From NCBI GenBank assembly GCA_037042185.1, contig JAXQJY010000033.1:1736001-1800000 (forward strand): 64,000 nucleotides of DNA, given 5' to 3'. Position 1 is the first letter of the stretch. Each line of letters begins with the position of its first letter. Below are positions 56,280 through 64,000 of this stretch, piece by piece. Under the pieces are notes generated by a model. That model was given only the letters and a program-made list of their open reading frames with translations, was not told where the DNA came from and searched no databases. The translations under genes and the position numbers were made by a program. The stretch comes from Sordariomycetes sp. S80-01Y. Lineage: Eukaryota > Ascomycota > Sordariomycetes.

Positions 56280-59200
56280 ATGGACTCCGGCTACGGCTAT
56301 GGCGACTCCGATTATGGGAGGACCATCCCCCTTCACGCGGTTCAATGGAGTAATTTTGACAACGTACAGTATTTTCAGCAATCAGATTCGGAACTGGACG
56401 CTCAACAAAGCCAAGGTGAGTATTTCACTCACGTCTGCTGCCGCTCTCAGTGCTCACTGACCCGCTCGTAGCGCCCGATGGCTGGGATGATGGAGCGGAC
56501 CAGCCACAAGAGGAATGGGCACCAAATCTGTCCAAGAAGGATTTGAAGAAGTTGAAGAAGAAGCACAAGGCAGAGGCAGAAGCTGCTGCTGCTGCTGCCG
56601 CCGCCGCCGCCGCTGCAGAGTCGACTGCTCCAGCCGAGGATCCTCTGGAGGAGCCTGCTGAAGTGAAGCCTGCCGCAGAGGAGGAATGGGCAGAAACTAC
56701 TTCCAGCAAAAAGAAGAAGAAAAAGAGCAAGAAGAGCGCAGCAGTGGCGGAACCGTCGCCACCACCGCCGCCGCCCGAGCCTGTGAAGGAGGAGAAGGCG
56801 GAGGAGTCGGCGGCTGAAGAGGCCGCTCCTGCGCTCACCGGCAAGGCTAAGAAGAAGGCCAAGAAGAAGGAGAAAGAGAAGGAAAAGAAGGAGAAGGAGA
56901 AGGGTAAGAAGGACAAGGGTGGAGAGGCTGCTCCTCCGGCTGCTGCTGCTGCTGTTCCAGTCGATGAAGCTACTGAGGAGCCGCCTAAAGAAGCGACCGA
57001 AACTCCAACCGAAGCACCGGCAGAAGCTTCAACAGAAGCACCAGCGGAAGCTCCAGAAGAATCCACAACTGAAGCTCCAGCAGATGGCCCAAAGCCAGAA
57101 GAGGAGTTGAAGGCAGAAGAGGAGTCGAAGCCAGAGGACCCAAGTGCTGCTTCAGCAGACGCTCCGGCTGAGCCTGAGCCTGCGGAGACCAAAGAGTCTA
57201 CCGAGTCCCCGGCGGAAGAGACGAAATCCGATGATGTAGCGACTGCTCCTGATACATCTGCTGATTCTCCAGTCACCAAAGACAAGCCGGATGAGTCTGC
57301 TCAGACGCCAACCGAAGATTCGAAACCAGACGACACGGCTGTTAGCCCAGAAGCTGCAGCTGCTCCTTCTTCAGCTGATGACAAATCGACTGAGGCAGCA
57401 TCGGCGAAGACTGAGGGCCCTGCAGAAGTGGCGGCAGCGGAAGCGCCGGCTAACGAGACTGATAAGCCGTCTGAGGCGGCTGAGTCTCCTACAGGGGACG
57501 ACAAGGCTGGGCTCAGTGAGCCCGAGCAGTCGAACGCAGACCCCATGCCTATTGCCAACACAGGCGCTGAGACTGCTGCTGCCTCTGAACCCGAAGTGGT
57601 ACCTGAGGTCGAAGGGGCCGGGAAGGAATCTGCCGAAGACGAACACGCGGCTCCAGCTGAAGAACCAACAGCCACTATTGACGAAGAAGTGAAGACGACT
57701 GAACCTGAGCCAGCAAAGGCTGAGCTCGAGCTAGAAGAGGGCCACTCAAATGCAGATCAAGCCGAGGAATCACCCGAGTCCACAGCTGTTGCTGAAGCCA
57801 AGCCCGAAGATACCGTTGAAACAGCCAAAGACGAACCAGCAGCAGCCGTTGAAACCTCCAACAGCGACCAGCCAGACGAAAGTGAGCCGTCGAAGCCCGA
57901 TGAGCCCGCACGCACCGAAACTCCCGATGTAGATGCGAAAGACAATGCGCCTCAGCCAGAGACCTCTGATCCTATGCCTGGAACACAGACGGAGACAGAG
58001 ACGCACGAAGACGGGACAACTCCGCCCCAGGAGAAGGCAGAGCCCATCGCAGGGCAGGACAACGAGGATGACCCTGAGCCTGAGAAGGATGGAGCTGAGC
58101 GGCCCTCAGGAGATGTTGCAGCTCCAGAACCGGAAGCTGAGGTGGAGGAGAAGGTAGTCGACTCGCAGGAGCACGGGAAACCATCCGTGGTGGAAGTTAC
58201 CGAGGAAAAGTCCCTTCCAGTAGCTGAGGAGGCTGCTACACCTGCTGTCAAGGAGTCTGAGCTGGCTGGCGAAGAAGCAGACGCTGCTGCTGAGGCACCT
58301 AATTCCGAAGACACCACGGCTCCCGCAGGCGAAGAGACGAGTGACAAGACCGTGGCAGATGCTGTCAAGGATGCGGCGAGCGCTGCTGAGCCTGTCTCTG
58401 GCGAGACCTCTGATGCAGTTCAGGCTGAGAGCGAGGCGCCTCCCGCTAAGACCAATGACAGCAAGGCAGAAACGGACGCCGATACTGGAGCTTTGGTTGA
58501 TGAACCCCTCGAAGCCAAGGAAACGACCCCTGAGCCTGCTGCTGCGACCGACGTGGTTGATGCTGAGGAATCACAGGGTAAAGCTCCTCCAGACGCAGCT
58601 CACCCCAAGACTGAAGGAGGCGGCAAGGCGGACCAAAATGACGTGACTGGGAAAGAACCTCTCGCTGTTGACGTTGCTGATGCTGCCCCCGCTGCGGAAC
58701 CAAAGCCCGCTCAAGACGATTTGAGCTGGACCAAAGGACTTTCAAAGAGCCAGATCAAAAAGCGCAAAAAGCAAATGGAGAAGGTGAAAGCTGAAAGAGA
58801 GGCCGCAGATGCTGAGGCTCAAGCTGCTCCCCAACCTTCTGCCCCTGAAGCCACCGCCGAAGGACCTTCCGCAGACGAGCCTATAGCCTCAGACAAGCCA
58901 GAAGAAGCCAAGGCTCCTGAGGCCACGGCTGAGACAACCACTGAGCCTGACCCGGCTCCCACGGAGGCTCCCACTGAAGTCTCGGCTGAGCCTGCTAAAG
59001 ACGACATGAGCTGGACCAAAGGACTTTCGAAGAGCCAGATTAAGAAGCGCAAAAAGCAAATGGAGAAAGAACGCGCTGAGCGGGAGGCTACCGCTGCCTC
59101 TAAAGCTCAAGGCAATCCTGAGCTTTCCGCAGCAGACGATACTCAAAAGTCACATGAGCCCCAAGCTTCTGATTTCCCAGCTTCCGAGCTTACGGCTGAG

Positions 59201-62200
59201 GAGCCTGTGACAACCGAGTCCATCGAACAATCTGCGGTCGATGCTGAGGATAATGGTGACGACGGCAAGGTGGCTACTGGCAGCGACGAGACTGCCGTCG
59301 CCACAACAAGCGATCAAGACCAAGCACCGAAGTCTGACGCGAAAGGCGAGGCTGCGGATGAGATTACGTCTACTGCTGTAGCGGACGAATCTCCCAAGGT
59401 CGACCCTGAGACTAAAGTGGATGACGAGCCCACTTCTGGAGGTGCTGCGGCTGACGAGCCCATTGTCAAAGAAGAAAAGACCGAGACGACTCAGCCTGCG
59501 GACGCAAAGATCGACTCGGAAGCGACAGAAGAGCAGGCTCCTGATCCAGCGACAGAAATTTCAACTGCGGAAGATTCCACCACAAACTGTGACAAGGCCA
59601 CAGCCGACCTGCCTCAGGAGGGGGACAAGGTTGAGCCCGAGGTACCTGCTGACATCGCCGAGCCTGCGGATGGAGAAGTAAACGAGTCAATGCCTTCAGA
59701 GGTCAACTCAGCAGAGGCCGAAGCAAAGGCCGAAGCGGAAGCCGCAGCAGATATCCCTGACGCCTGGGACGACGATGGCGCTACTCCTGTTGACCACACC
59801 GCTGATGCGGGTGATAAGGCAGCTCCGGATGCAGACATGGTCGAAGACAAGCCAGTCGAAGCGTCTGTTGATGAGCCAGATGCATCGCCAGCCAACACCG
59901 AAGAAGATACCGATAATGTGAATGACGCGAACCTCGCGGATAAGCCGGCCGCCAGCGAAAAGACTGCAGATGATGCAGACCTAACCGCCCCAGAAATCAA
60001 GGAGGCTGAAGTACCTACGTCAGCTGCGGACGACAAGCCGGAAACCGAGCACGCCAGCGCTACAGAGACAGAGAAAGACGCGGCTCCTGTGGTTGCCGAT
60101 GTTGGCGACACCAAGGATATGGTCGCCGAAGCCAAAACTGAGCCTGCCATGGACGCCCCGGATGCACCACTCGAGAAGGCAGATGACACAACCATCTCTG
60201 AGACATCGCCTCCAGAAAAGGCAGCATCAGATGCTGGCGATAGTAGCGCCAAGGCCGTGGAGAGTGAAGCCGACAACGCCCTCGACAGCGAGACACCGGC
60301 AGCTGAGGCTCCTACTGAATCTAGGAGCGACACCGTGGAGTCATCTGAGGCTAAGACTGAGCAGCCTGTTGCAGATGAGAAAGCCGAGAATGAGAAAGTC
60401 GAAGACGAGAAGGCCGAGTCCAGTGCTCAGCCTGATTCAGCAACTGCAGACCAGTATGATATCAAATCAGAAGCCGCAGACAACGGATCGCCTGAGCAAC
60501 CCCTTGAGACGGAAAAGCCAGAGGCCGAGGTCCCGGAAGAGAAGCTTGGGACGACTGAAGACGACAAGGAGGCCGATCCTGATTCTGCTCCAAAAGAAGC
60601 TGAGACTGATCAATCAGCGGCCGCTGTCGAACCGCCTGCTGAGACTTCTCCGGAGCCTACTGAGCCTGCGGCAGCAGAGTCTATCGTCGAGGAAGTCAAG
60701 CCCACTGAGGCGGATAAGTCTGCCGAAGAAGAAGAGACGGCTCAACAAGAAATCAAGGAGGATGTAGAGCCTGTTGCCGAGACTGCTGAGCCTACGGTCG
60801 TGGAAGCCCTCGTCAAAGACGACGAGCCTGCCGATGAAGACCAAACTGCTCAGGAAGAAAGCAAGGTCGATGAGCCTGTTACCATGGAGCCCGTCGTCGA
60901 AGATGCCAAGCCTGCCAAGGAAGACGTTCACAAAGATGCGGAAACAACAACATCTGAGACTAAGGTCGAGGAACCTGAATCCAAAGACGACGATTCCGAG
61001 AACAAGGTTGAAGAGCTCAATGACACGTCTACTGACGTGGCAACCAAGTCAGCAGAACCAGAAATCGAGAAGTCTCCCGAAGCAGAGGTTGAGTCTGAGG
61101 CTCAACAGGAGGAAGACACCAAAGCTGTCGAAATTGTTGCTGATGCTTCAGAGGCTGGCAAGCCCAGCGAGGGCGGGGATGCGCCTGTGGTTGAGGTCGA
61201 CGAGCCCTCCCAGCCTGAGGCGGAGCAAGATGAAAAGATAGAGGTCGAAGAGGCTGAGCCTACGGCTATTGAGCCTGAGGCACCTAGAGAGACAGCTACG
61301 GTAGAGAAGGACGGTGAGCCTGAAGCAGAAAACGCCAGCCACCCTGCTCAGGAAGTGCCTTCTGAGCCCGAAGCCGCAGTTCCTGTCGATGACAACGTAT
61401 CCGCTGTCGTGGATGCAGAGAAGCCTGCCGAGTCGCTTGCTGAAGCTGATGCGGCACCTAAGGTAGAGGAGCCCAAAGCTGACGAGTCCGCCAAGCCTTC
61501 TGCGCCTGAATCCGAGCATGATGTGGAAGAAGAGCAGCTAGGTGTCCCCGCGGAGCCCAAGGAAACTGAAGCCGCAGCTGAGGCTGAGTCTGAGGGCGCA
61601 GAGGCCAAGGTCAAGTCCGACGACGAAGAGCCCAAGGTCTCAGGCGAAGAGCCAGAGCAGTCGACCAGAGATGAGGAGGCAGCGGCTGATGTTGAGCCTG
61701 ATGAACCGGAGCCTGAGATTACGCCTGCGGAGCCAGAAGCTGAGGCCGAGTCCAAGCAGTCTCCGACACCGGCGCCTTCCGAGCCTGAAGCAGAGGCTGT
61801 CGAGCCTGAAGCAGAGAAGGCTGTCGAGCCTGAAGCAGAGAAGGCTGTCGAGCCTGAAGCAGAGAAGGCTGTCGAGCCTGAAGTAGAGAAGGCTGTCGAG
61901 CCTGAAGCAGAGAGTCCCGCCGAGTCCAAACAGGTTCCGGTTGTAGAGCCTGTTAAACCTGAAGAGGAGAAACCTGCTGAGCCTGCTGAGCCTGGTCCAG
62001 TGGAAGAAGCGAAGCTTCCGGAAACGCCACCCGAGAAGGTTACTGAAGTGGCCGCGGCGAAAGAGGAGGAGGAAAGCAAGGATGCTGTTCCGCCGATCCC
62101 TGTGGTCGAAAAAACAACCGAAAAGGTCATTAAAGGTGAGAAAAACCGTGCATTGCCCTATGATACCCATTTTGAAATGTTGCAAGGAGATGAAGGTTCG

Positions 62201-64000
62201 GATGCGACGTTTATGGATCGTTCAAGTTCTGGAGTTTGGGCGTTGAAGCAGGATGAGGCAGAGATCTCTCCCAATATACCCGTGGGCAGGAAAGAAGGCG
62301 TTTCATTGAGGATACCCCCAAGCAAGCGAGAAATCAATGACTTACCCCAGGGCTCTGAGCTGGGTGATATGGAGGCTAGTGCGAAGAGCGAAGCTGTGAC
62401 AGCAGCAACTTCCGCAGGCGAGCCAACTTCAAAGCTCTCGGACGATGTCATTGCCAACGAAAGGCGCGAGGACACACGAATAGTCGACGACACTCAGAAA
62501 GGTCCGACGAAAGCGGGCATTGAAGCCGGAAAAGGCGCTGATGAGACCAACGTCAGCGCCACGACCGATGCTGCTTCTATTCCTTCTGGTGTTGCGAATC
62601 ATCGTAGAGGCTTTGAAGCCTCTGATTCTGCCGTCGCTGGTCTCTCTGCTTCTTCCGGTGTCGACGTTGACGAAACCGTTGAGATCCCTCGCCCAAAAGA
62701 GTCTGTGGAGGGCACGGGAGCTATCGATTCCCAAGATTCCCCTGCAGAAGCGAATCTAGCTATTGCTCCTACTGCTGTTACCGTTGCTCCCGCTGCCACT
62801 GCCGCTGCTGGGATGGCTGCCATATCAGCAGACGCCGAAACGCAAGAGGCTACGAGTACAAAAAGCTCTGTCGCACCTCGCCAAGCCACCGAAGACAAAG
62901 ATATTTCAGTTGCAGAGACCCGCGCTCTTATCGATGATCCTGGTCTGGATGATGAAAGGCCTCCCCGCGAGCCTATTGCTTCTGAACATGTCGCCGAGGC
63001 TATCGCAGAACCAGCTGTCAAGTCAAGTAAGAACGAAGCAGATCCTGTTGTCGAGAAGTCTGCTGACGTCGTCGAGTCCGCCCTACGACCATTAGACGGC
63101 GACCATTCGGCATTTTCTGGCACCAAAACCGACACTGGAGATATTGATCAAGATTTTGCTCCATTGGGCGGAGACGACGCTACGGTGACTGACAGTAGCG
63201 CATCTCAGCGTGCTGGGATGACCTTGGCGACGCGCGGTGACACATATCAGCACAAAGCAGGGACAGGAGCCGAGTTGGGAACCCCGGACTTTGCGCCCTG
63301 GACTGCATTCGACCAAGAGCGGTCAAAATCGGTTCCACATCTGCTCAGTACTTCAGTCACAAGAGACACCGCCACCAGAGAGGCCAATATGGACAGCAAG
63401 GGCAAGAGGCTACACATCAAGCGGCGACCAACTCTCGCTCATTCCAGTACGCAAACAGACGGCGAGCTTCTTGACCAAAGAAAGCCATCCACATCAGGGG
63501 AGCACGGTACCCGCGCAGCAACTCCTGGCATAATCCTCCCTGACTCAGATATGGTCAACATCCAACGAGCGCGAACCCTGCGTCGTAAACGCAAGATATC
63601 CATCCGCCACGCTGAGGATGCCATTGCTACAGCGGTCATCGTGTACGCTGCTGCTGATGCTCTCAGCCCACCTGCCAGCCCCTCGCTCGGGCCTCCTCCT
63701 CATCATGATCGACACTTGCCGAGCCTAGATCATCAACTCAGTTTGGAGGACAGGGAAAAAACGCATGCTGTTTTTGCTTCAGAAAATGATTTCGAGACTG
63801 GAGATGAAAGTCTTCAGATGTCTGAGGCTGACTTGTATACAGACGACAGGGCTAGAACATCCACATCCTCCCGAAGCGAGGGCGAAAGGGAAAGAACCCG
63901 CCGCCGCCGACACTCTCACCATTCCTCTCACTCTGGTAGGAGTCGAGACGGGGCCGAAGCCCCGCCGAGAGAGTCCCGACGCAGGTCTTCTCATGCATCC
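56280..64000 (+). CDS. Giant acidic, repetitive disordered protein (3' partial, at least 2,555 residues); leashin-like candidate
   Basis: Exon 1 is 56280-56415 (MDSGYGYGDSDYGRTIPLHA). A 56-nt intron (GTGAGT donor, CACTGAC branch, GTAG acceptor) leads into one exon open from 56472 to the window edge, about 2,509 codons without a stop. An Ala run and Lys-rich blocks come first. Then about 1,800 residues are built of Glu, Ala, Pro, Asp, Thr and Ser (EPAE, KPEE, DEPA patterns). A LSK..IKK..KK module occurs three times, two copies almost identical (58715-58801 and 59000-59086). From about 62120 composition changes to less repetitive sequence with RARTLRRKRKISIRHAEDA, and near the edge Arg/His/Ser-rich sequence. 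No signal peptide or span. Very large proteins of this make-up in Pezizomycotina are sometimes labelled involucrin-repeat, and the Woronin-body tether leashin (LAH) is one of them. That identity is my guess, not shown. Confidence 0.85.
58715..59086 (+). repeat. Duplicated 29-codon SWTKGLSKSQIKKRKK module
   Basis: Copy 1 is 58715-58801 and copy 2 is 59000-59086, 285 bases apart. The encoded peptides differ at three of 29 positions (D-D-L/M-S-W-T-K-G-L-S-K, later V/E and K/R). A diverged third copy near 56500-56580 reads EEWAPNLSKKDLKKLKKK. The acidic start, Trp and basic amphipathic stretch contrast sharply with the Glu/Ala/Pro filler around them, suggesting a functional binding unit. Confidence 0.85.
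61796..61915 (+). repeat. 24-bp tandem repeat, five copies, encoding AVEPEAEK
   Basis: Units begin at 61796, 61820, 61844, 61868 and 61892. Copy 4 has GTA for GCA (Val for Ala), and copy 5 ends in AGT instead of AAG. A partial unit precedes copy 1. The unit length is a multiple of three, so the frame is kept whatever the copy number. Near identity of copies points to recent expansion. Confidence 0.9.

Noticed and set aside
57291-57692. Plus-strand Arg/Leu-rich frames within 57-62 kb
   Set aside because: They are frameshifted readings of the repetitive Glu/Ala/Pro gene. The real frame (start position modulo 3 equal to 2) is open throughout.

Overview
The window is nuclear DNA of a filamentous ascomycete (Pezizomycotina, most likely a Sordariomycete). 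The evidence is intron style and gene content. Introns are mostly 45-80 nt, with GTAHGT-type donors, CTAAC/CTGAC branch points and CAG/TAG acceptors. Coding DNA is GC-rich, leaders are pyrimidine-rich, and several fungus-specific families occur (GH72, ECM33, CFEM, ANP1/GT62, CHRD, RCR-like). The species cannot be named from sequence alone. I recognise no transposon, virus-like element, rRNA, tRNA or CRISPR array.

Layout, left to right: C-terminus of a Pro/Gln/Tyr-rich protein (1-559, +); OSH3-type oxysterol-binding protein (2762-5834, +); GH72 glucanosyltransferase (7855-9319, +); ECH1-type dienoyl-CoA isomerase (9808-10743, +), tail to tail with a tiny three-exon TFIIH subunit gene TFB5 (10863-11260, -); argininosuccinate lyase (11830-13475, -); a 3.7-kb gene-free stretch; CHRD-like secreted protein (17220-17895, +); membrane-anchored PPxY protein (19395-19844, +); a 1,730-residue disordered protein (21506-26746, +); SLC25 carrier (27668-28723, +); ribosomal protein eL22 (28990-29580, -); a long-tailed MFS-like protein cut by one in-frame TAG (30405-35615, +); CFEM-type surface protein (35849-38935, -); SNF7 (40369-41224, -); ANP1 (42091-43458, -); 3-methyladenine DNA glycosylase (44886-46019, +); a 2.9-kb interval; ECM33 (48950-50183, +); SPF45-like splicing factor (50554-52080, -) divergent from DBP5 (52667-54303, +); and an acidic repetitive protein of at least 2,555 residues that runs off the right edge (56280-64000, +).

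This is mostly ordinary core-genome territory with no gene cluster or island. Cell-surface functions recur: GH72 glucan remodelling, ECM33, ANP1 mannan synthesis, the CFEM protein and the RCR-like protein. RNA metabolism recurs as well (SPF45, DBP5, eL22, possibly the left-edge protein). Nearly every gene was rebuilt exon by exon, and the reconstructed splice sites close reading frames that match the known families.

The items most worth checking are the lone TAG in the MFS-like gene, the giant repetitive protein at the right edge (a tentative Woronin-body-tether candidate), the altered lipid-binding signature of the OSH3 homologue, and the 48-nt intron whose removal gives the CFEM domain its canonical eight cysteines. 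I found no convincing wholly new multi-gene system.
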